Position numbers and translations under genes: made by a program
Part shown: one piece after another, positions 32,474-41,773 of the stretch
Layout: each line of letters starts with the position of its first letter
Numbering within the stretch: position 1 is the first letter of the stretch
The notes under the pieces: generated by a model
What the model saw: the letters and a program-made list of their open reading frames with translations, nothing else
Databases searched by the model: none
Told to the model about the DNA's origin: nothing
DNA from: Candidatus Obscuribacterales bacterium
Lineage (GTDB): Bacteria; Cyanobacteriota; Vampirovibrionia; Obscuribacterales; Obscuribacteraceae
Direction: 5' to 3'
DNA length: 52,179 nt
NCBI GenBank assembly: GCA_021732025.1
Contig: JAKFVU010000007.1
Coordinates: 1 to 52,179, forward strand

Positions 32474-33058
32474 CTATGGAAGTTTTAGGGCTGGATCTGG
32501 TCTTGTAATTAGCACAGATTTTTGTTCTATCACTTGCTTCTGCTCAACGACTTGAGGTTGAACCACTACAGTTTTCGCCTGAGTATAGTTGCGTACTGCA
32601 ACCTGCCTGTGTCTCGGAGCTGGTCGATAAGCACGTTTGACATAGCGTCGAGTTCTCTTTACTGGAGCTTTCACTGCTGCAGTTCTGACCACCGCTGATT
32701 TAGTTACTTCAGTAACAGCCGCTGGTGAAACAGTTGTGGTCGTTGTCACTTTAGCTTCTGTTGGTACCACCACTGCTTCGTGGCGTTCCATAATCATTGG
32801 CTCTACCGTCTTTTCGACACTGCCATCACTGCTGGTGACGCTTTTTGTTCTAGTTACTGACGGTTGCATCCAGCTATCTACTACTTTTGGTGCTGACACA
32901 CTTGGCACGATAACTTCTGTTGTACTTGTGGTTGGGCTTGCAGTTTGGACAGTTGTCTGTGTACTCGTTTCTGTAACTTCAGCAGCTTGCCCAGGCAATG
33001 CTGTGCTTGCCGCTAGCAGCGACAATACTGAAGCCAGTGATAACATCAATTTCTTCAT
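32474..33058 (-). CDS. Exported Thr/Val-rich hypothetical protein with basic C-terminus
   Basis: A 194-residue protein with a clear signal peptide (MLSLASVLSLLAASTALPGQAA). The mature part is rich in Thr, Val and Ser (TETSTQTTVQTASPTTSTTE) and then becomes strongly basic (VKRTRRYVKRAYRPAPRHRQ). The end is Gln/Val-rich. It looks intrinsically disordered and envelope-located, perhaps binding acidic polymers. No domain recognised. Confidence 0.62.
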   Translation of the reverse strand: MKKLMLSLASVLSLLAASTALPGQAAEVTETSTQTTVQTASPTTSTTEVIVPSVSAPKVVDSWMQPSVTRTKSVTSSDGSVEKTVEPMIMERHEAVVVPTEAKVTTTTTVSPAAVTEVTKSAVVRTAAVKAPVKRTRRYVKRAYRPAPRHRQVAVRNYTQAKTVVVQPQVVEQKQVIEQKSVLITRPDPALKLP

Positions 33059-33205
33059 GACGCCCCTCGCTTCGCAGATAAGTTCTAGAGTTTCTAGAAC
33101 ACTGCCGTGCAGACGGCCAGATCAATTGCTAGTTCCAATTTTTTCAAATCTCGTTGCTTGTGGTTTTAAATACCTGTCTTTGCGTAACTAGTTATGTCGC
33201 CCTTC

Positions 33206-33811
33206 TTACTGCACCCTTGAGGGATTGCCGTATAAGCCACTAGCAGCTGCGCTCTGACGGCTCTCAATCGAGGTTACCCCTCCTATCTCGCCCCCAGAAG
33301 TGGCTCCTACCATCGGCTCCTCGGAAGTGTCAGCTCCCATCGTATCCCCAGAGGTGGCTCCGGCAATTCCTCCCATATGCTCGTCCCCGGAAGTGTCGGC
33401 TCCCATCGTATCCCCAGAGGTGGTTCCTCCCATCGTATCCCCAGAATTGATTCCGCTCATAGGATCCCCAGAAGCTCCAGCTTCCTCACTGTCCATTTCC
33501 TCTGTAGCTCCACCTGTTGCGGTGGAGTCAAAGAAGTCGATGTTGGGTAGAGAGCTGTTGAAGTTAGCGCTCTCTGTGTTTACGCTTGTTCTTATAGATA
33601 GCGGAGCATCATTGGCGTTGCCAGAGCTAGCGGCCGCAGCGCTGTCACTTAAGCTAAAGCGCTTGGGCTGGGCGTCTAGGTAGCCTAGTTTTTCACTTCG
33701 CATGTCGAGCCAGATTGAAGAAGATAGATCTGAGCTAGGGCCCGAGATGGCCTGAGATCTATCGCTCACTTCAGCTGTTGTCGTGTCTTCAACTTGAGTA
33801 TGTTTTGCCAT
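33206..33811 (-). CDS. Ser/Gly/Met repeat protein
   Basis: A 201-residue protein without a signal peptide. The C-terminal 110 residues consist of variants of SGDTMG (TSGDTMGADTSGDEHMGG, TSGDTMGADTSEEPMVG). The DNA contains a 66-bp direct repeat with copies starting at 33323 and 33389 in the strand opposite to transcription. The N-terminal half is Ser/Thr-rich. The ribosome site is weak. It is probably a disordered protein of unknown role; Met and Asp enrichment might suit metal binding, which is inference only. Confidence 0.55.
   Translation of the reverse strand: MAKHTQVEDTTTAEVSDRSQAISGPSSDLSSSIWLDMRSEKLGYLDAQPKRFSLSDSAAAASSGNANDAPLSIRTSVNTESANFNSSLPNIDFFDSTATGGATEEMDSEEAGASGDPMSGINSGDTMGGTTSGDTMGADTSGDEHMGGIAGATSGDTMGADTSEEPMVGATSGGEIGGVTSIESRQSAAASGLYGNPSRVQ
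33323..33454. repeat. 66-bp tandem repeat inside the SGDTMG protein gene
   Basis: Two near-identical copies of a 66-bp unit, with the segment GGAAGTGTCGGCTCCCATCG repeated with one mismatch, and shorter partial copies of CCCATCGTATCCCCAGA downstream near 33425-33480. The unit equals 22 codons, so copy-number change keeps the frame. Confidence 0.7.
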
Positions 33812-33904
33812 GGGGGTGGTTCTCTTTAGTAAATTCGCTGCCGTCGTCTGTGCTAGAACATTACGAAAGTCGGCGGGAGTTTATCGTGAGAATCTCTTGT
33901 GGCA

Positions 33905-34588
33905 TTAGCCTTTGATGCTGTAGCCTGCCCCGGGAACCGTGGTAAGAATTTCTGCTGCTCTTGGTTCGCCGCAACTTCCCAGCTTTTTGCGAAGGCCTTT
34001 GACCAAGGCCCTCACGGCCTCTTCTGAGCTATCTTTGTCGGCACGGTAAATTGCTTTGAGAATTTCAGCGGCGCTGAAGGAGCGATCGGGGTAGCGCAGT
34101 AAATATTCGGTGAAAGCGCATTCTAGCCTGGTAAGAGCGACGTCTGTACCAAACACTTTGAGAATGCGATTTTCGACTTCTAGTTTGATGTTAGCACTCT
34201 GGTCAGTTAGTTCTTGTATGGCCTCGGGCCGTCTAAGAAGCGCCTTGCAGCGGGCGGATAATTCTCTTAAATGGAATGGTTTTTTCAGATAGTCATCGCC
34301 GCCACTTTCAAGGCCGGTCTCGAGATCTTCCATAGCTGATCGGCCAGTGAGAAATAGAATAGGAGTGTGCACGCCGGCCGCTCTAATTTTTTTGCAAAGG
34401 TCAATTCCCGACATGCCTGGCATCTGCCAATCGAAAATTAAGAGGTCATAGTGAAATTGTGAGAGCATTTGCTCTGCGTCTTCGGCGTTATAGCAGCAGT
34501 CGACTTGATGATTTTCACTTTGCATCAGCCAGTGTTTGGTATTGTCGGCTAGTTCGACATCGTCATCTACTATCAGAAGCTTTGCCAA
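33905..34588 (-). CDS. OmpR-family response regulator
   Basis: A 227-residue two-domain regulator. The receiver domain has VDDD at 7-10, phospho-accepting Asp53 in IFDWQMPG, Thr in FLTGRS and Lys in YLKKPF. The C-terminal winged helix carries LTRLECAFTEYLLRYPDRSFSAAEIL and the recognition region EAVRALVKGLRKKL, ending in VPGAGYSI. Start TTG 34588 has GAGG eight bases upstream. It is divergent from the histidine kinase with a 64-bp shared promoter region, so the two form one signalling pair. Confidence 0.92.
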   Translation of the reverse strand: MAKLLIVDDDVELADNTKHWLMQSENHQVDCCYNAEDAEQMLSQFHYDLLIFDWQMPGMSGIDLCKKIRAAGVHTPILFLTGRSAMEDLETGLESGGDDYLKKPFHLRELSARCKALLRRPEAIQELTDQSANIKLEVENRILKVFGTDVALTRLECAFTEYLLRYPDRSFSAAEILKAIYRADKDSSEEAVRALVKGLRKKLGSCGEPRAAEILTTVPGAGYSIKG

Positions 34589-34652
34589 GACTTGGACCTC
34601 ATTTGACCTTGTACAATTAAGCTATTATAGGCCTACTTTATAAGTACATTAA
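34589..34652. promoter_or_regulatory. Shared promoter region of the divergent two-component pair
   Basis: The 64-bp gap contains ATTATA at 34624-34629, which reads TATAAT on the minus strand and overlaps TATTAT on the plus strand. A weak TTAATG lies 17 bp upstream of the minus box, giving a regulator transcript with a leader of about 30 nt. Self-regulation by the OmpR-type protein is likely from the arrangement. Confidence 0.4.
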
Positions 34653-36110
34653 TTGAAAATCTGGCAGAAGACTCTTATCCTTGCCCTTATACCAGTGTCG
34701 CTCAATGCCTATGGTGTAGTGCTGATGCAGGATGCAATATCGCGCCTTAGTAACGCCGTACAGTTAGAGCAGACTGAAGCCAATGGCTTTCGATTGCTCA
34801 ATCGTTTATATGTTTCACTTGTCAGTGCCTCTGGTCTGTTTTCAGGTTATCTGTCGAGTGGGGCCACTGACAGCTTTCGCTTGAAGCAAGCCAACGAAAC
34901 TTTTGCCACTGCCAAAGATTGTTTGAAGCAAATTCGTGCGCAAACACCCCATGACCAATCGGTGCTTGCTCAGAGTTTGGATGATTTAGAGAATCAGAGT
35001 ATTCCAGCTCTTGAACGATTACGCAATCAGTGTTTGAAGATGGACAATCAAGCTGGTGGCGAGAACAAATTGTTGGCGCTCTATCAACTAAAGCCATTGA
35101 TACGTCAGGCTAGCCGAATCAATGATATCTATACTGCCGTCGTTGAAGATTCAGATAAGCAGCGGCAAGTGCGCATACTTGAGCAGACGCAGTTAGTGGC
35201 AAGAATTCGCTCGTTAGTACTCAGCTGCCTGGTTTTTAACATCGTTTTTTCTGCAGTTGCTCTTTATCTTTTTCGGCGCTCGCTGCTTTTGCGACTGCAA
35301 GTTATTCTTGCACGCAGTAAGGCCCTGGCTGAGCTTGAAGATGTTGGTCCAGCACTTAGTGGTGTTGATGAATTCGCTGAAATTGATAATTGCATTGTTG
35401 AAGCCCGCACTGAACTAGTTGCTGCCGAGAAATTTAGATCGCAGGTCGTCGCTATGGTGGCCCACGATATGCGCTCTCCATTGGCATCCGCTATGACTTC
35501 GTTAGAGATGCTAGAAGAAAAATTCTTTGGTCCGCTAACCCCTGAAGCCGAGAAAAAGATTGGATCAATCACCACTAGTCTCAATCGCTTGGTTTTACTA
35601 ATTGACGAGTTTCTTGATCTAGATAAACTGCGCCGCAAAGATCTAGAGCTTGAGGTTTCGGAGTTTATTCTTAGTGAAATGATAGTAGATGTGGTGGCAA
35701 GTCTAGAAGCAATGGCGACCAAGAACGGCATCAAAATCGAAGTGAAAGCCGTGGCCTTTGCTGTTTCTGCTGATAAGGCTCGAATGCGTCAGGTACTAAC
35801 CAATTTGCTCTCGAACGCTATCAAGTTTTCCCCTCGCGACACTACAATTGTCGTATCGGCAGGAAGCACTGCAAAACAGTGGTCATTATCGGTTATAGAT
35901 CAAGGAAAAGGTCTCTCTGAGCAAGCCAAGAAGGAATTGTTTCAGCCTTATGCGCCAAGTGAAGCATCAGCATTGGCTATTAAGGGTTCTGGACTCGGCC
36001 TATTCATTTGCCGCTGGTTTACTGAAGCCCACGGTGGCAAGCTAGAAGCTAGGCCCAATCAAGGGCAGCCGGGCACGACATTCTGTCTCACTGTCCCGCA
36101 CGCTCAGTGA
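34653..36110 (+). CDS. Membrane sensor histidine kinase
   Basis: A 485-residue kinase. TM1 is residues 7-25, a periplasmic sensor spans about 26-185, and TM2 is about 188-208 (LVLSCLVFNIVFSAVALYLF). A short linker leads to the HisKA domain with phospho-accepting His271 in VAHDMRSPLAS. The ATPase domain has NLLSNAIKFSP (N box), VIDQGKGL (G1) and KGSGLGLFICR (G2). The helical sensor (SRLSNAVQLEQTEANGFRLLN..) resembles four-helix-bundle sensors. The TTG start at 34653 has no visible ribosome site. Its partner is the divergent OmpR-type regulator. Confidence 0.9.
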   Translation: MKIWQKTLILALIPVSLNAYGVVLMQDAISRLSNAVQLEQTEANGFRLLNRLYVSLVSASGLFSGYLSSGATDSFRLKQANETFATAKDCLKQIRAQTPHDQSVLAQSLDDLENQSIPALERLRNQCLKMDNQAGGENKLLALYQLKPLIRQASRINDIYTAVVEDSDKQRQVRILEQTQLVARIRSLVLSCLVFNIVFSAVALYLFRRSLLLRLQVILARSKALAELEDVGPALSGVDEFAEIDNCIVEARTELVAAEKFRSQVVAMVAHDMRSPLASAMTSLEMLEEKFFGPLTPEAEKKIGSITTSLNRLVLLIDEFLDLDKLRRKDLELEVSEFILSEMIVDVVASLEAMATKNGIKIEVKAVAFAVSADKARMRQVLTNLLSNAIKFSPRDTTIVVSAGSTAKQWSLSVIDQGKGLSEQAKKELFQPYAPSEASALAIKGSGLGLFICRWFTEAHGGKLEARPNQGQPGTTFCLTVPHAQ

Positions 36111-36114
36111 AAAA

Positions 36115-37446
36115 TCACCACATCGGGCCTTCATGGGCATCAGGAGGCGGGGTGCGCTTGTACATGCCGACCCACTCATCTACCCAATAGGTATCATAGA
36201 ACAGCAACCAACTGGTTTCTGGTAGCTTCGCCTTTCGTGCCTGCTCACGAAGAATTTCAGCTGCTTCAGGTAAATTGCTAATGATCATATCGATATAAGC
36301 CGCTTCACTACCGACGCCACCACCGAGAACACAACCTGCACCAGCTTTGCGTAATTCTCTATCGAGCTTATCTTCAAGCTCAAAGCGTGCTTCCACATCG
36401 TGGGCTAGTTCTTGCTCTTGAGACATTTTTAGATAGGCAAATACTTCATCATGGCGCGTAAATGCCGAAGAGTGAAATAACATTCGCCTTTCTTTGGCAA
36501 ATATCGTTGCCGGATATGGCGTCGTTATTACTGGTCTAAGGCCTTCTTCCCAGCTGCTGCCTTTTAGCGAGTAAAAGCCTTGGAGTTCGCGCTCCCAGCA
36601 GCGTTCAATGGGTAGCTCATCTACCAACTCGGCTACTCTGGTGGCCAAAATATTGCGCAGTGAGTTTAGCGGATAGAACGGTTGAGGTTCGACTTCTATG
36701 TTCTCAGTTTCATCCTCTAACTCGCTCTTCTTGATAATCTCGCTCTTCTTCAGTGCTTCGATATCTTGGGCCGCAGCGATTTTGAGAGTGTCGCCATCAT
36801 CTTTTTTGCTTTTGGCTGGAGCCTTTTTTGTTGCTTTAGCCAGCGCTTTTTTCTTTGCCTGCGGCTCAGTGAGAACGAAGTTTATCCACAGATCAACGGG
36901 CTCTTCTCCCAGAACCGTTGTCAGCACAGTTAGAGCCTCTGCGATGTCAGAGTCTTTATTGTCTTTCTTAAAATGTTTGGCACTAAGGGTGATATCAAAG
37001 CACTTCAGTGGTGATTCATTGATTTGACCCTGTACTTCCGACCAGCTGTGCTTGAGCATGCTGTGTTCAAAATCGTTGAAGTCTCCGATCAGTGGTTCTT
37101 TGAATTGGGTAAAGCGCCAATTAGGTATCTCGGGGGCTCGTTCAATCACGGCCTTAGTGAGCGGTCTTAAGGCATATTCAGATTCAGGAGTAACTGTGAA
37201 GACAAGGCTCTTGTTACCGACTTCAAGAATATCGCGACTGACTTCCCACATGAGGTCTTCGTGAATTGGTTTCAAGTAGGCTTCGCACCAGTCAACAGTT
37301 TCTTCGGTTTTGTCTTCGAAGAAGTTGCTTCTAAGTTGTTCGCTATCGGCAGCAAACTGCTTCCAGAAGCGATCAATCTGCTCGCTTACTCTGGCTTGTT
37401 CTTCGATATCTTCGTTGCTACCGAACTGGGCTGTATGCCATCTCAC
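36115..37446 (-). CDS. Hypothetical protein, 443 residues
   Basis: A cytoplasmic protein not recognised as a known family. Residues 20-130 form an alpha/beta-looking domain (FWKQFAADSEQLRSNFF, EDLMWEVSRDILE, SLVFTVTPESEY). After a Lys-rich, low-complexity linker around 195-240 (KKKALAKATKKAPAKSKK) comes a second domain that includes RHDEVFAYLKMSQEQELAHDVEARFELEDKLDRELR and a Gly-rich turn GCVLGGGVGSEAAYIDMII. The C-terminus is Trp/Tyr-rich. It is tail-to-tail with the histidine kinase, 4 bp apart. Confidence 0.62.
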   Translation of the reverse strand: MRWHTAQFGSNEDIEEQARVSEQIDRFWKQFAADSEQLRSNFFEDKTEETVDWCEAYLKPIHEDLMWEVSRDILEVGNKSLVFTVTPESEYALRPLTKAVIERAPEIPNWRFTQFKEPLIGDFNDFEHSMLKHSWSEVQGQINESPLKCFDITLSAKHFKKDNKDSDIAEALTVLTTVLGEEPVDLWINFVLTEPQAKKKALAKATKKAPAKSKKDDGDTLKIAAAQDIEALKKSEIIKKSELEDETENIEVEPQPFYPLNSLRNILATRVAELVDELPIERCWERELQGFYSLKGSSWEEGLRPVITTPYPATIFAKERRMLFHSSAFTRHDEVFAYLKMSQEQELAHDVEARFELEDKLDRELRKAGAGCVLGGGVGSEAAYIDMIISNLPEAAEILREQARKAKLPETSWLLFYDTYWVDEWVGMYKRTPPPDAHEGPMW

Positions 37447-37726
37447 AATTTTGTCTCCTGGTCACAGCACCTATCTTCTAATCATCTCAAATTGGGCACC
37501 TATTTAGTGTAACCTTTATTTGCCTGTCTGCCGGCTCGTAGTCAAGTGCTGCCTGTTTTCAGTAAGAGCAACTGTCACCCAGCCAACGGTCTGTGCCTTT
37601 AACCAAGTGATAGAAAGGCGTTAGCCTTTGCTTGTGTCCGAAACTGCGACAGTCGTGTCGGTAAATCATCCAGAAAGTAACAAAACACAGATCTAAACTT
37701 CTTAGGTGGCAAACCTGAGGAATCTG
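37447..37726. other. 280-bp intergenic gap upstream of the MFS gene
   Basis: No gene is seen. A 6-bp hairpin AAAGGC-gtta-GCCTTT lies at 37614-37629, without a following T-run. An imperfect inverted repeat CTTAGGTG..ACCTGAG at 37701-37719 overlaps the ribosome site of the MFS gene and echoes the one upstream of HPPD. A common regulator is possible but unproven. Confidence 0.4.
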
Positions 37727-38986
37727 ATGACGGACAACCTTCAGAGAAACGATAAAAAGCCAAGCAAGACAAGCCTGTGCGCTCTTGACTGGCTTAATAT
37801 GTGCATAGGTGACGTCCTCGGTGGGTTGGCGCCCTATCTAGCAGTGTATTTGCGGTCGGCACACCACTGGGATCAAGGCAGCATCGGCGCGGCCCTGTCT
37901 GCCATGGGCATTGCTACTATTGTCGCGCAAATGCCAGCTGGTGCTCTAATTGATCGACTGCGGCAAAAACGCCTCGTTCTCTGTTTAGCTACAGCTCTTA
38001 TGAGCTTGGCTTGTATAGCGATTACCCTGTTTGATAATTTTCACGCTGTGATAACGGCGCAGGTCTTGTATGGTGTTGCTGCTGCCATCGCAGGGCCCAG
38101 CATTGTGTCCATTAGTTTGGGATTAGTGGGACATAAATACTTTGCGCCAAGGATTGCTCGAAATGAAGCCTTCAATCATATCGGCAATGTCGTTGCCGCA
38201 GTATTGGCCGGTTTAGCGGGATATTTTGTTTCGCCAGCGTGGATTTTTTATCTGGTTGCCACGCTCGGATTTGCCAGTATCATTGCCACCAGTTTTATCA
38301 ATGAGATTGAAATTAATCATGATATCGCCCGCGGTGTGCATATTGAAGATCACTCCAGTAGCATTGGGGCAGTAGGAAAACTACTTTGTGATAGGCGGAT
38401 CGTTGCCTTTGCGACCGCTGTATTTCTATTCCATCTTGCTAATGCTGCCCTTCTTCCTCTGGCTGGGCAATACCTTTCTGAAGCCCAACCAAAAGAAGCA
38501 CCTATTTGGATCTCTGCATGCATTGTTGCTGCTCAATTTGTGATGATTCCGGTTAGTCTCATGGCCGGCAATTTGGCCCAGTCTTGGGGGAGAAAACCTG
38601 TATTCTTGATCGCCTTTTCCGTCTTACCAATTAGAGCGTTTCTGTATACTCTAAGTGCCAGCCCGCTTCTTGTCGTTCCGGTACAGCTTCTCGACGGCGT
38701 AGGCGCTGGAATTTTTGGTGTTCTTGTTTCGGTGATAGTTGCCGACTTAACTAAGGGGACTGGTCACTACAATGTTACTCGCGAAATGATTATTAGTGCC
38801 CAAGGAATCGGAGCTGCCTTGAGTAATCTATTGGCAGGTTGGATTGTGCTGAATTATGGATACAGTTCTGGTTTCTTATCCTTGGCTTTCATTGGCCTAC
38901 TTGGCCTGATTATTTGCTGCTTGGGCTTGCCTGAAACCCGCGACCTTAGTAGTGATTTCAGCAAAAACAATAAAGTCGTTAGCTAA
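37727..38986 (+). CDS. Major facilitator superfamily transporter
   Basis: A 419-residue inner-membrane transporter with about 12 hydrophobic segments, beginning NMCIGDVLGGLAPYLAVYL. The loop between TM2 and TM3, GALIDRLRQKRLVLCLATAL, carries the MFS signature pattern (GxxxDRxxRK). A charged central loop follows FINEIEINHDIARGVH, and the second half contains NLAQSWGRKPVF in the matching position. ATG 37727 has GAGG six bases upstream and is preferred to GTG 37706. Substrate unknown; drug or metabolite export is possible. Confidence 0.88.
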   Translation: MTDNLQRNDKKPSKTSLCALDWLNMCIGDVLGGLAPYLAVYLRSAHHWDQGSIGAALSAMGIATIVAQMPAGALIDRLRQKRLVLCLATALMSLACIAITLFDNFHAVITAQVLYGVAAAIAGPSIVSISLGLVGHKYFAPRIARNEAFNHIGNVVAAVLAGLAGYFVSPAWIFYLVATLGFASIIATSFINEIEINHDIARGVHIEDHSSSIGAVGKLLCDRRIVAFATAVFLFHLANAALLPLAGQYLSEAQPKEAPIWISACIVAAQFVMIPVSLMAGNLAQSWGRKPVFLIAFSVLPIRAFLYTLSASPLLVVPVQLLDGVGAGIFGVLVSVIVADLTKGTGHYNVTREMIISAQGIGAALSNLLAGWIVLNYGYSSGFLSLAFIGLLGLIICCLGLPETRDLSSDFSKNNKVVS

Positions 38987-39623
38987 AGCGACTTTGTAGT
39001 TGGTATTTCATTTGCTCTGCCAACTTAGAATTTAGTACCCGTGCAACTAGCTCGGGGTCTGGTTCTTTGTCGACAAGACATTTTGATACGTCTAGTAGAC
39101 GAACGTTTTCACTATCATTTTTCTCAAGGCGAATAATTTCGTCGCCAGTTTCTATTGTTCCTTCTTGAATTACAGATAGATAGAAACCCCATTTATAGCT
39201 TTTGTAGAAAAGCTTGATGATGCCTGGATCTCCAAAGCGAATTCCTTGTTTGTAGCACGGCATTCTCGGCTGAGTTACCTGAAAAATGGCATCACCAATT
39301 TGCAACCTGTCACCGATGCAAGTGTTTGTTTCATCAAATCCACATACCGTTAAATTTTCGCCGAATATTCCCCACTCCAAATCGCGGGATGGATACTGTT
39401 GACTCCAGTGCTCATATTGTTCAATCGGATAGGCATAGACAGCCTTGTCACTTCCACCGTGAACGGTTAGGTCAGCTTGCTCATCGCCGTCCAAATTTAA
39501 TCTTCGCGCTCTCACCCTGCCTTCTACTGGAGTCTTGAAAATTCCAGTAAAAACAGATTGCCCATTCCAGAGCACCTCTTTTGCTTTGCTAACATTGATT
39601 TGCAGTATTTTCGGAGTTTGCAA
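38979..39623 (-). CDS. MOSC-domain protein (YiiM-like)
   Basis: A protein of about 214 residues. Its motifs are KILQINVSK near the start, LNLDGDEQADLTVHGGSDKAVYAYP, WGIFGENLTVCGFDE, RLQIGDAIFQVTQPRMPCYK and a final helical segment. MOSC domains carry sulfur or bind molybdenum cofactor; the Cys in MPCYK is the conserved one. YiiM-type proteins detoxify N-hydroxylated bases. TTG 39623 with GAGG eight bases upstream is the better start; GTG 39674 would add 17 residues without a ribosome site. It overlaps the MFS gene end by 8 bp. Confidence 0.86.
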   Translation of the reverse strand: MQTPKILQINVSKAKEVLWNGQSVFTGIFKTPVEGRVRARRLNLDGDEQADLTVHGGSDKAVYAYPIEQYEHWSQQYPSRDLEWGIFGENLTVCGFDETNTCIGDRLQIGDAIFQVTQPRMPCYKQGIRFGDPGIIKLFYKSYKWGFYLSVIQEGTIETGDEIIRLEKNDSENVRLLDVSKCLVDKEPDPELVARVLNSKLAEQMKYQLQSRFS

Positions 39624-39762
39624 AGAGAGGACCTCGTAAGTGGGGGCTTTGCAACCAAATACCCTATTTTGCACGAATTAACACTCAAAAAGCACCCGAA
39701 ATTTCGCTCGAAATAATACCGATAAGGTATATACTTTGGTGCCACATTAGGAGGGTAGCATT

Positions 39763-40671
39763 GTGTCTCAAATTCAGGCCGAAACCGTCGAGTCAGTTTT
39801 TTATCGCTCGGCCAAAGTGGATAAACTTGATATCTTTTACAGAGAAGCGGGCTCGAAAGATGCGCCTACAATTTTGCTGTTGCATGGTTTTCCAACTTCA
39901 TCGCACATGTTCCGCAACTTGATTCCAATTTTAGCAAAGCACTATCACGTGATTGCTCCTGATTATCCTGGTTTCGGACATAGCTCGATGCCTTCAGTGT
40001 CAGAATTCGAGTACAGTTTCGATAATCTAGCCAAAGTTATTGAGAAATTCATAGACACAATTGGTCTGAAGAAATTTTCGATGTACGTTATGGACTATGG
40101 CGCACCTATTGGCTATCGCATCGCCGCCAAGAATCCGCAGCGCATTCAAAGTCTAATTGTGCAAAACGGCAATGCCTATGACGAAGGCTTAGACAATGAT
40201 TTCTGGAAACCAATTCGTGAATATTGGAAAGATAAGAGTGAAGCCAAAGCTGCTCCGCTCAAAGGGTTATTTGAAATTGATGCTACCAAATGGCAGTATC
40301 ATACCGGTGTGCGCAACTTAGAAGCCATTTCGCCTGATAGCTGGATGCATGACCAGGCTGGCATGGATCGCCCAGGTAACAAGGAAATTCAACTTGAGTT
40401 GTTCTATAGCTACGGCACCAACTCACCTTTGTACCCTGGCTGGCAGAAGTATTTCCGCGACCACCAGCCGCCGACCCTTATTGTCTGGGGCAAGAACGAC
40501 CAAATATTCCCTGCTGCAGGTGCTGAGCCTTACAAGCGTGATTTGAAAAATCTAGAATTTCACTTGTTCGAAACTGGACACTTTGCTCTTGAAGAAGATC
40601 TTCCAACAATCAGCAAATTGATGTTGGAATTCTTGCGCAAGTCAGTACCGCAGCCAGCTGAAGTTCGCTAA
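39763..40671 (+). CDS. Alpha/beta hydrolase, haloalkane dehalogenase/epoxide hydrolase type
   Basis: A 302-residue alpha/beta hydrolase. The oxyanion HGFP lies at 41-44. The nucleophile elbow is [10 protein letters not shown], with Asp111 rather than Ser, which places it with epoxide hydrolases and haloalkane dehalogenases. The acid region is [10 protein letters not shown] and the catalytic His is His273 in ETGHFALEE. The residue after the nucleophile is Tyr, while haloalkane dehalogenases usually have Trp there, so epoxide hydrolysis is somewhat more likely. GTG 39763 has AGGAGGG seven bases upstream. No signal peptide. Confidence 0.88.
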   Translation: MSQIQAETVESVFYRSAKVDKLDIFYREAGSKDAPTILLLHGFPTSSHMFRNLIPILAKHYHVIAPDYPGFGHSSMPSVSEFEYSFDNLAKVIEKFIDTIGLKKFSMYVMDYGAPIGYRIAAKNPQRIQSLIVQNGNAYDEGLDNDFWKPIREYWKDKSEAKAAPLKGLFEIDATKWQYHTGVRNLEAISPDSWMHDQAGMDRPGNKEIQLELFYSYGTNSPLYPGWQKYFRDHQPPTLIVWGKNDQIFPAAGAEPYKRDLKNLEFHLFETGHFALEEDLPTISKLMLEFLRKSVPQPAEVR

Positions 40672-40687
40672 TTACGATAATAGATTA

Positions 40688-40722
40688 GGTCGGCAATGGC
40701 TTGAGCTAAGCTATTGCCGACC
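40688..40722. terminator. Bidirectional terminator-like hairpin
   Basis: A long stem: GGTCGGCAATGGCTT (40688-40702) pairs with AAGCTATTGCCGACC (40708-40722) with one G-T pair and a GAGCT loop. It lies between two convergent genes ending at 40671 and 40759. The flanks are AT-rich (ATTA, TCTAATTT), so it can serve both transcripts. Confidence 0.8.
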
Positions 40723-40758
40723 GTCTAATTTCGCACCACAATCATCGAGTGGAGCGCT

Positions 40759-41652
40759 TTATTGTTGACCGGAACTGCCGTCAAGGCGGTCGGCGCGCTT
40801 TTCTTCCCGTTTCGAGCGTCGCTCTTCGCGAGCGGAGCGTCGAGCACTGAATCCAGTACCAAGAGTCTGCCCTGATTGCATTTTTTGATCGGCAGAAGCT
40901 TGGTCATTTTTGGCGTCGCTTGCCTGTTCTTTCGATCGATTTTCAAGGCGTTCCGCACGATTCTCGCGCCGTCGATCCATCCGGCTTTCACCGCCAGAAT
41001 TTTGGGCAGAGCTTTGTCCCTGCTGCGACTGTCCGTATGGAACCTGTTGCTGAAATTGATTGAACTGTGTACTAGTTTGCGGGGTTGGTGTGACAAACTG
41101 CTTATTGCCGCCTTGAGCCATGTAGCTATACTGTCCCGGCCCTTCAACGCTCACTGGCGTGCCGTAGGGGATGCCGTTATAGCCACCGGCGTAGGTCGGT
41201 GTAGAGTTGTAATATGATTGCGCTGGCGCCATCATTTGTTGTGACATGCCGCCGCCTCCAGACTGCATGTTGATCTGCGCCTGTGCTGCTTCAAGCTGCT
41301 CTGGAGTGACAGCTATCTGCTGACCATTCATAGCGGTGTACCAGAAGTGATTAGCTAGATCGCGGTAAACTGAAACCTGATTGGCATTCGGTGCGATCAC
41401 CAGTCCTGGCACCGTCACCTCTTTGCCGGATGGTGTAATCAGATATTGATTGCCATCAGCCTTGCGTACAACGGGATAAATCGTCATGCTAATGCCGTTG
41501 CCGCCTTGATTTCCCGATTGATATCCCTGATATGCGGGTTGATTTCCCAGTTGATTTCCTTGCTGATTTCCTTGCTGTGCCTGCGTTCCTAAAGGCAAAA
41601 GGGTCATAGCAGCCATCGCTAGGAATATAGCAGCGCTTTGCGTAGGTTTCAT
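40759..41652 (-). CDS. Exported Gln-rich protein, paralogue of 3355-4383
   Basis: About 297 residues from ATG 41652, which has GGAGAAG five bases upstream. A signal peptide ends near GTQAQ. It is followed by near-repeats QQGNQQGNQLGNQ and then a domain with YLITPSGKEVTVPGLVIAPN and HFWYTAMNGQQIAV that matches VITPKGD...FWYTDRNGQTV in the other copy at the same relative place. Next come a PYGTPV motif, a Gln-rich stretch and a strongly charged Arg/Glu/Ser tail (RRENRAERLENRSKEQ). Envelope or extracellular location expected. The two proteins share a layout but differ in their tails. Confidence 0.7.
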   Translation of the reverse strand: MKPTQSAAIFLAMAAMTLLPLGTQAQQGNQQGNQLGNQPAYQGYQSGNQGGNGISMTIYPVVRKADGNQYLITPSGKEVTVPGLVIAPNANQVSVYRDLANHFWYTAMNGQQIAVTPEQLEAAQAQINMQSGGGGMSQQMMAPAQSYYNSTPTYAGGYNGIPYGTPVSVEGPGQYSYMAQGGNKQFVTPTPQTSTQFNQFQQQVPYGQSQQGQSSAQNSGGESRMDRRRENRAERLENRSKEQASDAKNDQASADQKMQSGQTLGTGFSARRSAREERRSKREEKRADRLDGSSGQQ

Positions 41653-41773
41653 TTTTACTTCTCCGAATACTGCCGGATATTTTAGCATTCGAACATTGCT
41701 ATCATACTTTTGCCGCTCTCTTGATTGTTTGTCGTGCCCCACACTACAGTCTTTTGCTGCTGTTTCTGAAGGA

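Noticed and set aside
33323..33454. Possible CRISPR-like array
   Set aside because: Repeats are in-frame coding repeats without unique spacers of constant size, and the same holds for the array at the window end.
33300..33683. 127-residue plus-strand frame with Pro/Ser/Val repeats
   Set aside because: It is the complement of the SGDTMG repeats. The minus frame has a plausible start and a non-repeat N-terminus.
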